Origin: Sulfurovum sp.
GTDB lineage: Bacteria > Campylobacterota > Campylobacteria > Campylobacterales > Sulfurovaceae
Assembly: GCA_027049035.1 (NCBI GenBank)
Contig: JALTVI010000107.1
Location: 11,824 to 75,823, forward strand
Reading direction: 5' to 3'
DNA length: 64,000 nt
Shown one piece after another: positions 28,437 to 36,384 of the stretch (the first letter of the stretch is position 1; every line of letters begins with the position of its first letter). The position numbers and the translations under genes are program-made. The notes under the pieces are model-generated. The model was not told the origin of the DNA. It worked only from the letters and a program-made list of their open reading frames with translations, and did not search any database.

Positions 28437-29070
28437 CTAGGTAATTCTTCTTTTTTAAATAGTTGATGACCTGCAATACAGCGTCTTCAATAGATATTTT
28501 ATCGTTTTTTATATGTATTTCCGGTGTGTCCGGTGCTTCATAGGGGGAGTCGATGCCGGTAAAGTTGGGTATCTCGCCTTTGCGTGCTTTCTTGTAGAGC
28601 CCTTTGGGGTCCCTCTGTTCGCATACCTCAAGCGGCGTATCTACGAAAACTTCAATGAACTCTCCCTCTTCAACCAACTGCCGTACCATGTCACGGTCTT
28701 TTTGGAAAGGTGAGATGAACGCAGTAAGTACGATGAGCCCCGCATCGACAAAGAGTTTGGAAACCTCTCCGATGCGCCGTATGTTCTCGATGCGGTCTTC
28801 ATCCGAGAAGGTAAGCCCCTTGTTGAGTCCCATACGGATGTTGTCACCATCAAGCAGGTAGGTGTGTTTCTTCTGTTCTAGCAGTGCTGCTTCCACGGCA
28901 TTGGCAATGGTCGATTTGCCTGAACCGCTCAGCCCGGTGAACCAGAGGATGCAGGGCTTTTGCTGTTTGATCTGCGCACGTTCGGCTTTCGTGACATGGT
29001 GATCGTGCCAGACGACGTTTCCGGAGGCAACAGAGTTCGGAGTTCGGGGTTCGGGGTTCGGAGATTTCAT
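28429..29070 (-). CDS. cysC: Adenylylsulfate kinase CysC
   Basis: 213-aa APS kinase that phosphorylates APS to PAPS, the sulfate donor. The P-loop GLSGSGKST is near residue 48, [13 protein letters not shown] near 75, and the [10 protein letters not shown] lid near 117. The N-terminal stretch [16 protein letters not shown] is not part of the family: it is encoded by a short tandem repeat, and normal homology begins at [14 protein letters not shown]. Its ATG overlaps the stop of the four-helix-bundle gene, so that gene appears to have been placed against cysC and to have supplied a new start. Confidence 0.94.
   Translation of the reverse strand: MKSPNPEPRTPNSVASGNVVWHDHHVTKAERAQIKQQKPCILWFTGLSGSGKSTIANAVEAALLEQKKHTYLLDGDNIRMGLNKGLTFSDEDRIENIRRIGEVSKLFVDAGLIVLTAFISPFQKDRDMVRQLVEEGEFIEVFVDTPLEVCEQRDPKGLYKKARKGEIPNFTGIDSPYEAPDTPEIHIKNDKISIEDAVLQVINYLKKKNYLDA
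29028..29062. repeat. 7-bp array (GGTTCGG)n at cysC N-terminus, left arm
   Basis: Four copies of GAGTTCG/GGGTTCG on the plus strand encode the start of CysC. A similar array in reverse orientation stands at 29426-29461, so the two arms enclose the four-helix-bundle gene. Confidence 0.85.
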
Positions 29071-29417
29071 ATCATCTTTTCCTGTTTTACCTGCTGCAGT
29101 TTTGTCAGCATAGCCAAAAGCTTGTCAGCAGTTTCAATCCAATCTTTTCCTGTTTTTTTCTCAAGATAACCGATATCCATAGCAATATAAGTTTGTGTCG
29201 AAAATTCGGCAACGGACCCTTTTGCGATGTCCAAAAATCTGATTTGATCTTTAAGCGACATTTTTTCAAGCCCTTCAGCAATATTACTGGGAATCGACAG
29301 ACTTGCGCGTGTAATTTGGTCTTTAAAACCATAATCTTTACAGGTTGCAAACGCCTTGTAAACATTCGCCGACAATCGTGCACTCATTTTCCAAACATCA
29401 AGTTTCTCACACTTCAT
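29067..29417 (-). CDS. Four-helix-bundle protein (S23/IVS family)
   Basis: 116-aa protein of the four-helix-bundle family first described from 23S rRNA intervening sequences (TIGR02436 type). Family marks are [36 protein letters not shown] (the most conserved block) and [15 protein letters not shown]. The family binds nucleic acid in some relatives, but its cellular role is not settled. The gene sits between two APS kinase genes and is bracketed by oppositely oriented 7-bp arrays, so it may be cargo of, or involved with, those repeats. It has no evident link to sulfation. Confidence 0.88.
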   Translation of the reverse strand: MKCEKLDVWKMSARLSANVYKAFATCKDYGFKDQITRASLSIPSNIAEGLEKMSLKDQIRFLDIAKGSVAEFSTQTYIAMDIGYLEKKTGKDWIETADKLLAMLTKLQQVKQEKMI

Positions 29418-29425
29418 CTTCCCTC

Positions 29426-29461
29426 CTCTTTTCCTGAACCCCGAAACCGGAACCCAGAACT
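29426..29461. repeat. Degenerate 7-bp array, right arm beside four-helix-bundle gene
   Basis: About four degenerate copies of CCTGAAC/CCGAAAC/CGGAACC/CAGAACT on the plus strand. Read on the minus strand they are GAGTTCT/GGGTTCC-like, i.e. the inverted counterpart of the array at 29028-29062. The array ends exactly at the stop of the upstream kinase gene. Confidence 0.75.
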
Positions 29462-30187
29462 CTATTTCACATAATGTTTCTTTACATATTTGACAATGTA
29501 TGCTGCGGCTTCATCGGCACTCATACTGTCCGTATCGATGACGATTTCGGCACGCTGCGGCTCTTCGTAGATATCGTTGATGCCTGAGAAGTTCTGAAGT
29601 TCTCCCTTAAGGGCCTTCTCGTAGACACCCTTGTAGTCACGCTGTTTGCAGGTTTCGATGTCTGCTTTGACATAGACGACAATGTTGTTTTTGACCATCT
29701 CCCTGATGGCTTTCCGTGACTCCCGGTAGGGGGAGACAAAGGAGGCTACCGTGGAGATGGAATTCTTCTGCAGGGTTTTGATGAGGTGGGCAATACGGAT
29801 CATATGGCGGTTGCGGTCTTCTCTTGTGTAGCCAATGTTGGGCACCAGCTCCCTGATGTCTTTTGAGTCTATCCTCTCGATAGGGATGTGAAGCTTCTCC
29901 AGTTCCTCGTAGACTTTGTCCGCAATGGTTGTTTTGCCTGAAAGCGGCAGCCCGGTGAACCAAAGGTTGAAAGGTTCGATCTTCTTCTTGCCCCAGTGGA
30001 TATTCTGCCACACCTTTTCATGCCCCCAGTAGAGGGCTACTTTCAGTACAGTCTCAATGAGTCCTGCGGCGATGGCAAGGTCGAGCCTGCCAAAGAAGAC
30101 ATAGACGATGATGATGGTCGTGGTGGTCGCTACGATTCTCCAGCTGATACCTTTGACGATGGAGCGGGTGTTGGTCTCTTTGTACAT
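29462..30187 (-). CDS. cysC: DUF2061-APS kinase fusion
   Basis: 241-aa protein. Residues 1-65 are a DUF2061 membrane domain with two helices (TRSIVKGISWRIVATTTTIIIVY, AAGLIETVLKVALYWGHEKVW). Residues 70-241 are an adenylylsulfate kinase domain with P-loop TGLPLSGKTTIAD near 78. The usual DGDN-x-R block is replaced by IDSKDIREL, so its kinase activity is uncertain; it may be a membrane-tethered variant delivering PAPS or a regulator. The start codon lies inside a perfect 9-bp fold-back hairpin (30185-30205), which could hinder translation initiation. Confidence 0.9.
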   Translation of the reverse strand: MYKETNTRSIVKGISWRIVATTTTIIIVYVFFGRLDLAIAAGLIETVLKVALYWGHEKVWQNIHWGKKKIEPFNLWFTGLPLSGKTTIADKVYEELEKLHIPIERIDSKDIRELVPNIGYTREDRNRHMIRIAHLIKTLQKNSISTVASFVSPYRESRKAIREMVKNNIVVYVKADIETCKQRDYKGVYEKALKGELQNFSGINDIYEEPQRAEIVIDTDSMSADEAAAYIVKYVKKHYVK

Positions 30188-30297
30188 TCAAAGTGCCTTT
30201 GAATGAGGGTTCGGGGTTCGGGGTTCGGGGTTCGGATAAATAATACCGTTCATTCTTCTTACACCTGAACTCTGAACTCTGAACCCTGAACTCAACA
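30185..30297. repeat. Hairpin plus two opposed 7-bp arrays between DUF2061-cysC and cysN
   Basis: The whole gap is repeat. A perfect hairpin CATTCAAAG (30185-30193), loop TGC, CTTTGAATG (30197-30205) contains the start codon of the kinase gene. It is followed by GGGTTCG units to about 30235, giving four G runs (30207-30230) able to form a G-quadruplex. After about 28 bases, CTGAACT units (30263-30295) run in the opposite sense into the 3' end of cysN. Confidence 0.93.
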
Positions 30298-31746
30298 TTT
30301 TTTACACTCCCACTCTGGGAAATTGTCTCTGATGTACTGGTTGAGCGCCCGCTCTGCATCGGTATATTCGCGTGTGGTCCGTTTCTGAATATCTTCTTCC
30401 CTCCGGCTTACTCCCACGATCATCCCCGCACCGACTGTATTGTTGGTAATGCGGTCGATGACAATGAAGGAGCCGGTCAGGCGGTTCTCTTTGTAGGGAT
30501 CTGCCGCAATAGGCTGGGTAAGGACCATCTTGCACGAAGCGATGTCGTTCAGGCCCAGTTTGTGGACACTCTGTCTCTCATAGGTGTTGACATCCACTTT
30601 GTAGTTGATATGTTCGAAATTGCCGCTTACGACGCTGGTGGCACGCTTGATGTCATAGACTGTTCCGGGTTCCATCGGGGTTTCATCCATCCAGACAAGC
30701 ATCACTTTAAGCGAGTTGGAGACACGGGGGAGGGCTTTGGTATGGACGATCATATCACCCCTGGAGATGTCGACCTCCTCTTCAGTTGTTAGCGTAACAG
30801 CCATAGGGGCATAGGCTTCCTCTGTCGTGACCTCTCTGTTCTTCTCCGTGATCTCCCCGGCATTGATAATGCTTTTTATTTTGGTGGTTTTGCCTGAGGG
30901 AAGTACCGTAATCTCATCACCCACCCTGACGGAGCCTGCTGCAATAGTACCGCAGAAGCCTCTGAAATCAAGGTTGGGGCGGTTGACGTACTGGACAGGG
31001 AAACGGAAGTTTTCTGCTGTCTCTTTCCTTGAAATATCCATAGTGTCAAGAAGTTCCAGCAGGGGTTTCCCGTCATACCATGGCGTGTTTTCGCTCTTCT
31101 CTACAACGTTGTCACCGTCAAGAGCACTGAGCGGGATGTAGTAGGTTGACGGTCGATGGTCGATGGTCGATGGCAATTGGTCGAGTACTTCCGTTTCATA
31201 GGCTTGCTTTATCTCTTCGAAGCGTTCCTGTGAAAAATCAACGAGATCCATTTTGTTGATAGCAACGATAATATGGCGAATACCGAGTAAGTCAACGATG
31301 AAGCTGTGTCTTCTTGTCTGCGTCAAGATACCTTTTCTGGCATCGATGAGGATGATGGCAACATCCGCTGTGGAAGCACCCGTGACCATGTTCCTTGTGT
31401 ACTGTTCGTGTCCCGGAGTGTCGGCGATGATGTATTTGCGTCTGTCGGTTGCAAAGAAGCGGTAGGCAACATCGATGGTGATGCCCTGTTCGCGTTCGCT
31501 CTGCAGACCGTCAACGAGCAGAGCCATATCGATCTTCTCTCCGGTAGTGCCGTACTTTTTGCTTTCACTCTCTGCGGCAGCCAGCTGATCCTCAAAGATC
31601 ATTTTGCTGTCATAGAGCAGACGTCCGATGAGCGTACTTTTCCCGTCATCGACACTCCCGCAGGTCAGAAAGCGGAGCATGTCTTTGTTCTCGTGCTCTT
31701 TGAGGTAAGACTCAATATCGGCGGCAATCTTGTTCTCTACAGACAT
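30292..31746 (-). CDS. cysN: Sulfate adenylyltransferase GTPase subunit CysN
   Basis: 484-aa translation-factor-like GTPase subunit of ATP sulfurylase. GTPase motifs: GSVDDGKSTLIGRLL near 30, DTPGHEQYTRNM near 107 and NKMDLVDF near 162. With CysD it makes APS from ATP and sulfate. About a dozen residues (LPSTIDHRPSTYY near 191) before the conserved IPLSALDGDNV segment are encoded by a 7-bp tandem array. Separated from cysD by 45 nt that are mostly another array. A GAGAGGGG site precedes the ATG. No APS or PAPS reductase gene is nearby, which favours sulfation over cysteine synthesis. Confidence 0.94.
   Translation of the reverse strand: MSVENKIAADIESYLKEHENKDMLRFLTCGSVDDGKSTLIGRLLYDSKMIFEDQLAAAESESKKYGTTGEKIDMALLVDGLQSEREQGITIDVAYRFFATDRRKYIIADTPGHEQYTRNMVTGASTADVAIILIDARKGILTQTRRHSFIVDLLGIRHIIVAINKMDLVDFSQERFEEIKQAYETEVLDQLPSTIDHRPSTYYIPLSALDGDNVVEKSENTPWYDGKPLLELLDTMDISRKETAENFRFPVQYVNRPNLDFRGFCGTIAAGSVRVGDEITVLPSGKTTKIKSIINAGEITEKNREVTTEEAYAPMAVTLTTEEEVDISRGDMIVHTKALPRVSNSLKVMLVWMDETPMEPGTVYDIKRATSVVSGNFEHINYKVDVNTYERQSVHKLGLNDIASCKMVLTQPIAADPYKENRLTGSFIVIDRITNNTVGAGMIVGVSRREEDIQKRTTREYTDAERALNQYIRDNFPEWECKKC
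31150..31178. repeat. 7-bp array (GGTCGAT)n inside cysN
   Basis: Three to four copies of GGTCGAT on the plus strand, in frame within cysN. A short fold-back (GTTGA, loop CGG, TCGAT; two wobble pairs on one strand) sits at the lower edge, weaker than at other sites. Confidence 0.8.
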
Positions 31747-31758
31747 ATAGCACCCCTC

Positions 31759-31791
31759 TCATTCAACATCCAACATTCAACATTCAACATT
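31759..31791. repeat. 7-bp array between cysD and cysN
   Basis: Four copies of the TGTTGAA unit, read on the minus strand, fill the gap between the cysD stop and the cysN ribosome-binding site. The array starts immediately after TACTTTTAAA, which includes the last codons and stop of cysD. Confidence 0.88.
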
Positions 31792-32703
31792 TTAAAAGTA
31801 CCCCTCTATTTTTTTCATCTCCATCGCACCCTCCTGGTCCTTGTCAATCAGGCGGCCCTCCCGTTCACTGCTGGTAGAGAGCAGCATCTCCTTGATGATC
31901 TCCGGCAGGGTGGAAGCAGTGGAGTTGATGGCACCGGTGAGTGGGTAGCACCCCAGAGTTCTGAAGCGCACCATCTCTTTTTTCGCTTTTTTTCTGAGTG
32001 CTTCGGGCATACGTTCATCATCGACCATGATCTTGGTACCCTCATACTCGACAACGTCACGTTCCTTGGCGAAGTAGAGTGAAGGGATGGGAATCCCTTC
32101 AAGATAGATATACTGCCATACATCCAGTTCTGTCCAGTTGCTGATGGGGAAAACACGAACGCTTTCGCCTTTGTTGATACGGGTGTTGTAGATGTTCCAG
32201 AGCTCCGGTCTCTGGTTCTTTGGATCCCAGCGGTGGTGTTTGTCGCGGAAAGAGAAGATACGCTCTTTGGCACGTGACTTCTCTTCGTCACGTCTTGCAC
32301 CGCCGATAATGGCATCGTAGCCGCCTGCATTGAGGGCCTGTTTGAGCCCCTCGGTTTTCATGATGTCGGTATGCACTTTGGAGCCGTGTTCAAAGGGGGA
32401 GATGTTCATCTCTTTGCCTTTGGGGTTGGAGTGGACCACAAGATCGAACCCGAGCTCTTTGGCACGCTGGTCACGAAACTCGATCATTTCACGGAACTTC
32501 CAGAGTGTGTCTACGTGGAGCATGGGGAAAGGCGGTTTTCCGGGAGCAAAGGCTTTCATAGCAAGGTGAAGCATGACAGAAGAGTCTTTGCCCACGGAGT
32601 ACATCATAACGGGGTTGGTAAACTCTGCAGCAACTTCACGCAGAATATGGATGGATTCGGCTTCGAGCTGTTTGAGGTGTGTGAGGCGTTGTTCATTGAT
32701 CAT
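31792..32703 (-). CDS. cysD: Sulfate adenylyltransferase subunit CysD
   Basis: 303-aa ATP-binding subunit of ATP sulfurylase, with the PP-loop [15 protein letters not shown] near 34, LHVDTLWKF near 63 and [20 protein letters not shown] near 137. It catalyses AMP transfer to sulfate, powered by CysN. Overlaps rmlB by 4 nt, so sulfate activation is wired into the glycan operon. Confidence 0.96.
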   Translation of the reverse strand: MINEQRLTHLKQLEAESIHILREVAAEFTNPVMMYSVGKDSSVMLHLAMKAFAPGKPPFPMLHVDTLWKFREMIEFRDQRAKELGFDLVVHSNPKGKEMNISPFEHGSKVHTDIMKTEGLKQALNAGGYDAIIGGARRDEEKSRAKERIFSFRDKHHRWDPKNQRPELWNIYNTRINKGESVRVFPISNWTELDVWQYIYLEGIPIPSLYFAKERDVVEYEGTKIMVDDERMPEALRKKAKKEMVRFRTLGCYPLTGAINSTASTLPEIIKEMLLSTSSEREGRLIDKDQEGAMEMKKIEGYF

Positions 32704-33872
32704 CGCAGTTCCTTATATTTGTTAAGATACCACTCTACTGTTTTTATTATACCGCTTTCAAAGTTTTCATCCGCTTTCCAACCAAGCTCGTTCTCTATCT
32801 TTGTGGCATCGATAGCATAGCGGCGGTCATGGCCTGCACGGTCTTGAACGAAAGTTATCAAATCTTGATAAGATTTGAGTGATTTGTTATTGGTAATTAG
32901 TAATTGGTTTTTATTTGGTGGCACTTTCTTATCCAGGATTTTACAAATAGTATCTACGATTTGCAAATTGGTACGTTCGTTGCGACCACCTATGTTGTAG
33001 ACTTCGCCTTTTTTACCGGCGTGATAGACAAGGTCGATGCCTTTGCAGTGGTCGAGCACATAGAGCCAGTCACGGATATTCTTTCCGTCACCGTAGATGG
33101 GAATGGGCTCACCTGCCAGGGCTTTTCGAATGATGGTAGGAATGAGCTTTTCATCGTGCTGCTTTGGACCGTAGTTGTTGGAGCAGTTGGTAATGACACA
33201 GTCCATACCGTAGGTCTCTACGTAGCTGCGCACGAGCATATCGCTGGAGGCTTTGGAAGCAGAGTAAGGCGAGTTGGGTGCATAGGGTGTCTCTTCGGTA
33301 AAGAGGTTGTTTGGATCGTCACTGAGGGTGCCGTAGACCTCATCGGTGGAGATGTGATGAAATCTCGGTAGCGAGATTTCTGGTGAATAGTGAATAGTGA
33401 ATAGTGAAGAGTTATTGTGGTCAGCTTCGCTTCCTTCACCCATTTTCAATTTATCATTTTTAATTCCCTTCAAATACCTATCTTTGTATTTGAAGGGGCT
33501 TTTCATCCAATGTTTGTAGGCAACATCGAGGAGGGTAAAGGTGCCGTTTACATTTGTCTCTACAAAGATACTCGGATTTTTGATGGAGTTGTCTACATGG
33601 CTTTCTGCTGCGAAGTGGATCACTCCTTGGATGTCATATTCATTGAAGATGAATTCTACGAGTTCACGGTTGCAGATATCCCCTTTGATGAACTTGTATC
33701 GTGGATGGTTTTCCACCTCTTTGAGGTTTTTGAGGTTTCCGGCATAGGTGAGAAGATCGAGATTGACAATGTTATAGTTTGCATATTTTTCCAAAAAGTA
33801 GGGTACAAAGTTACTGCCTATGAATCCTGCGCATCCCGTTACTAAAATAGTTTTGTTGGCATTATCGAACAT
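32700..33872 (-). CDS. rfbB: dTDP-glucose 4,6-dehydratase RmlB
   Basis: 390-aa SDR dehydratase, about 35 aa longer than usual. It makes dTDP-4-keto-6-deoxyglucose. Motifs: [12 protein letters not shown] near 11, [11 protein letters not shown] near 85, ISTDEVYG near 175 and the YSASKAS catalytic segment near 204. The extra length is two inserted, repeat-encoded blocks: one between SPFKYKDR and RFHHIS (near 134-169), one before [11 protein letters not shown] (near 334-348). Active-site residues are outside both inserts, so the enzyme is probably functional. No rmlC or rmlD is present; RffA and the DegT enzyme are the likely users of the product. Confidence 0.94.
   Translation of the reverse strand: MFDNANKTILVTGCAGFIGSNFVPYFLEKYANYNIVNLDLLTYAGNLKNLKEVENHPRYKFIKGDICNRELVEFIFNEYDIQGVIHFAAESHVDNSIKNPSIFVETNVNGTFTLLDVAYKHWMKSPFKYKDRYLKGIKNDKLKMGEGSEADHNNSSLFTIHYSPEISLPRFHHISTDEVYGTLSDDPNNLFTEETPYAPNSPYSASKASSDMLVRSYVETYGMDCVITNCSNNYGPKQHDEKLIPTIIRKALAGEPIPIYGDGKNIRDWLYVLDHCKGIDLVYHAGKKGEVYNIGGRNERTNLQIVDTICKILDKKVPPNKNQLLITNNKSLKSYQDLITFVQDRAGHDRRYAIDATKIENELGWKADENFESGIIKTVEWYLNKYKELR
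32858..32913. repeat. Fold-back hairpin plus array in rmlB (3' insert)
   Basis: TCAAATCTT (32858-32866), loop GAT, AAGATTTGA (32870-32878) is a perfect 9-bp hairpin; its lower arm is conserved coding sequence (D-L-I-T-F). TTATTGGTAATTAGTAATTGG-type repeats with a unit of about 8-9 bases follow up to about 32913. In frame. Confidence 0.88.
33359..33497. repeat. Insert in rmlB bounded by two fold-back hairpins
   Basis: Lower edge: GAAATCTCG (33359-33367), loop GTAG, CGAGATTTC (33372-33380), then four GTGAATA/GTGAAGA units to about 33411. Upper edge: CCCTTCAAATAC (33466-33477), loop of eight, GTATTTGAAGGG (33486-33497), from which, on the minus strand, an A-rich imperfect repeat (AATTAAAAATGAT, AAATTGAAAATGG) runs inward. 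Both outer arms are RmlB coding sequence. Confidence 0.9.
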
Positions 33873-33874
33873 CG

Positions 33875-34747
33875 TTATATCTCTTCTTCAGCTATTTCAA
33901 GCAGGTATTGGCCATAATTGGTTTTTTTGAGCGGTTTTGCAAGGTTGATCAGTTGTGATTTGGAGATCCATCCATTCCGGTAGGCTATCTCTTCGATGCA
34001 GGCAATTTTATAGCCCTGTCTGTGTTCCACTGTTTGTACAAAGAGAGATGCTTCCATCAATGAGTCATGTGTTCCCGTGTCGAGCCATGCAAACCCTCTT
34101 CCCAAACGTTCAACATGTAGCTTTCCTCGTTTTAAATACTCCTCATTGACAGAAGTGATTTCCAGTTCGCCCCTTTGGGAAGGTTTGATGTTTTTGGCAA
34201 TTTCAATGACATCGTTATCGTAAAAATAGAGCCCTGTGACAGCAAAGTTTGACTTTGGTTTGGAAGGCTTCTCTTCTATACTTACAGCTTTTTTGTTTTC
34301 ATCGAATGCAACGACGCCAAAGCGTTCAGGGTCTTTGACCTGGTATCCAAAAACGGTTGCCCCCTCTTTTCGGGCTGCTGCATTTTTCAAAATAGGTGAA
34401 AACCTCTGTCCGTAATAGATGTTGTCGCCAAGGATCAGGCATACATTATCATCTCCGATAAATGTTTCACCCAAAATAAATGCTTGTGCCAGGCCATCCG
34501 GGGAGGGTTGTGCAACATATGAGAAAGAGATACCCAATTCATGGCCGCTTCCCAATATCTCTTTGAACCTTGGCAGGTCATGAGGCGTTGAAATGATCAA
34601 TATTTCTTTGATACCGGCCAGCATCAAAACCGAGAGTGGGTAATAGATCATAGGTTTGTCATAGACAGGAAGCAGTTGTTTGCTCACACCCTTGGTAACA
34701 GGATAAAGGCGTGTACCGCTTCCCCCTGCTAAAATTATACCTTTCAT
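33875..34747 (-). CDS. rfbA: Glucose-1-phosphate thymidylyltransferase RmlA
   Basis: 290-aa nucleotidyltransferase making dTDP-glucose from Glc-1-P and dTTP. The signature [18 protein letters not shown] opens the protein; [30 protein letters not shown] near 108 and [10 protein letters not shown] near 222 follow. Two nt before rmlB and overlapping wbpP by 4 nt. Length and motifs are complete, with no repeat insertion. Confidence 0.96.
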   Translation of the reverse strand: MKGIILAGGSGTRLYPVTKGVSKQLLPVYDKPMIYYPLSVLMLAGIKEILIISTPHDLPRFKEILGSGHELGISFSYVAQPSPDGLAQAFILGETFIGDDNVCLILGDNIYYGQRFSPILKNAAARKEGATVFGYQVKDPERFGVVAFDENKKAVSIEEKPSKPKSNFAVTGLYFYDNDVIEIAKNIKPSQRGELEITSVNEEYLKRGKLHVERLGRGFAWLDTGTHDSLMEASLFVQTVEHRQGYKIACIEEIAYRNGWISKSQLINLAKPLKKTNYGQYLLEIAEEEI

Positions 34748-35802
34748 TTTGCTACTTTCTCTCCAATATTCTCAATATACCACTCAATCGCCTCTTCCAT
34801 GCCTTGATAGATATCGTGTGTCGGTTCATAACCGACTATCCTTTTTGCCTTTGAGATATCGGCATTGGAGTGGCGAATATCACCCGGGCGGAAATCTCGA
34901 TAGATCGGAGATTGATTAATTTTGAATTTTGAATTTTGAATTTTAAATTGGTTGTTGAGTTGATCTTTGATGAGCTCGAAAAGTTCGTTGAGGGTGTTTC
35001 TGCCACCAACTGCTACATTGAAGGCTTCTCCGAATGCTTCAGGGTTCTCTGTCAGGCCAGCAAGGATATTCATCTGGATAACATTGTCTATGTAAGTGAA
35101 GTCACGACTGGTTTCACCGTCGCCGTTGATGAACACATCTTCGCTTTTGAGCATGGATGCAACCCATTTTGGGATGACCGCTGCATAAGCACCGTTAGGG
35201 TCCTGTCGTCTTCCAAATACATTGAAGTAACGCAACCCCAGTGTCTCCATACCGTAGACCTTGTAAAAGACAGAACCATAAAGCTCGTTGGTCGCTTTCA
35301 TCGCGGCATATGGTGAAAGAACATTGCCTGTTCTCTCTTCAACCTTCGGAAGCTCTTTTGAGTCACCGTAAACAGAGCTGGAGCTTGCATAAACGAACCG
35401 TTTAATACCAGCATCTTTCGCAGCGGTTATCATATTTAGAAAACCTGTTATGTTTGAACGGTTCGAAGTGATAGGGTCATCGATGGAACGAGGAACCGAG
35501 CCAAGTGCCGCCTGATGTAAAACGATGTCCACACCTTCACACGCTTTTTTGCAGGTTTCCATATCGGCAATATCGCCTTCTATAAAAGTGAAGTGCTTTG
35601 CATTCTCTTCACCTACTTGAGAAAGTACGTCATCGATGTTGTGCTGATACCCTGTAGAGAAGTTGTCCAGACCGATCACTTTCTGGTTATGGTTCAGGAG
35701 AAACTCGGTGAGGTTGGAGCCGATGAAACCGGCATTACCGGTAATAAGCCACGTTTTCTGCTCTGTTTTAAATGTCTCTAATAGTTTTTCGAATGCTGTC
35801 AT
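34744..35802 (-). CDS. wbpP: UDP-GlcNAc 4-epimerase (WbpP-type)
   Basis: 352-aa extended SDR epimerase: [18 protein letters not shown] near 19, [24 protein letters not shown] near 92, the SSSVYG and Y-x3-K (YAAMKATNE) catalytic pair near 143-170. The GSVPRSI segment is characteristic of WbpP-like enzymes that interconvert UDP-GlcNAc and UDP-GalNAc, or the uronic acids. With wbpO two genes upstream it predicts UDP-GalNAcA. A repeat-encoded insert ([13 protein letters not shown] near 284) stands before the conserved [14 protein letters not shown] segment. Confidence 0.92.
   Translation of the reverse strand: MTAFEKLLETFKTEQKTWLITGNAGFIGSNLTEFLLNHNQKVIGLDNFSTGYQHNIDDVLSQVGEENAKHFTFIEGDIADMETCKKACEGVDIVLHQAALGSVPRSIDDPITSNRSNITGFLNMITAAKDAGIKRFVYASSSSVYGDSKELPKVEERTGNVLSPYAAMKATNELYGSVFYKVYGMETLGLRYFNVFGRRQDPNGAYAAVIPKWVASMLKSEDVFINGDGETSRDFTYIDNVIQMNILAGLTENPEAFGEAFNVAVGGRNTLNELFELIKDQLNNQFKIQNSKFKINQSPIYRDFRPGDIRHSNADISKAKRIVGYEPTHDIYQGMEEAIEWYIENIGEKVAK
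34893..34947. repeat. Fold-back hairpin plus 8-bp array in wbpP
   Basis: AATCTCGAT (34893-34901), loop AG, ATC-G-GAGATT (34904-34913) pairs over nine positions with one bulged base; an array of three to four TTTTGAAT units follows (34917-34947). The lower arm encodes conserved residues Y-R-D. In frame. Confidence 0.87.
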
Positions 35803-36380
35803 TTTGAGTTTCCTTTTACCTTTTTAATACTTCTGCTAACTTTGGCAAAACCTAAGTTAAATTCAAACTTTGTAGTTGTTTCTATCACTTCACCATCTTC
35901 ACTATCTTCTAGAACATCAGGTTCAATATCGATAATCTCCTCCAGGATTTTGTTTGAGCTTTGTGCCAACTCTTTTTGGACCGATTCATCGGTAGTTTTC
36001 ATAATAGCATTGATGTTTCGTGAAAGCTCTCTGATCTTGGCAAACGTTTCGATAATACTGAAAGTTGCACTGACAGCTTGTGGGCTTTTAAGCACGGTTG
36101 CCACCATGTAAAGACCTTTTTCTGTAAAAACCCATGGGTTGGTACCGCCATACTGCTTTTTTGAAGGGGTCACATTTTGTGACACCAAGATATTTAACTC
36201 TTCATCTGAAACCTGATACGCATAATCTGTTGGAAACTTTTCAATATTTCTTTTGATCTGCTGTCTTAGCTTTTTTGGCTCGACACCATAGAGAGAAGCT
36301 ACATCTTTATCGAGCAGCACCAACGTACTTCTCAATGTGATGAGTTTTTTTTCCAGCGTCTCAAATTTTACTACGTGCAT
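35799..36380 (-). CDS. ORF6N-domain protein
   Basis: 193-aa protein with an ORF6N domain at residues about 1-85 ([37 protein letters not shown]-type block, then [14 protein letters not shown]). This domain is found in phage and mobile-element proteins and is thought to bind DNA. The C-terminal half is acidic and likely helical. It has no expected role in glycan synthesis and lies between wbpO and wbpP with end overlaps. ATG 36380 gives the family N-terminus; a GTG at 36401 is possible. It may be a transferred gene or a local regulator. Confidence 0.85.
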   Translation of the reverse strand: MHVVKFETLEKKLITLRSTLVLLDKDVASLYGVEPKKLRQQIKRNIEKFPTDYAYQVSDEELNILVSQNVTPSKKQYGGTNPWVFTEKGLYMVATVLKSPQAVSATFSIIETFAKIRELSRNINAIMKTTDESVQKELAQSSNKILEEIIDIEPDVLEDSEDGEVIETTTKFEFNLGFAKVSRSIKKVKGNSK

Positions 36381-36384
36381 AGCG

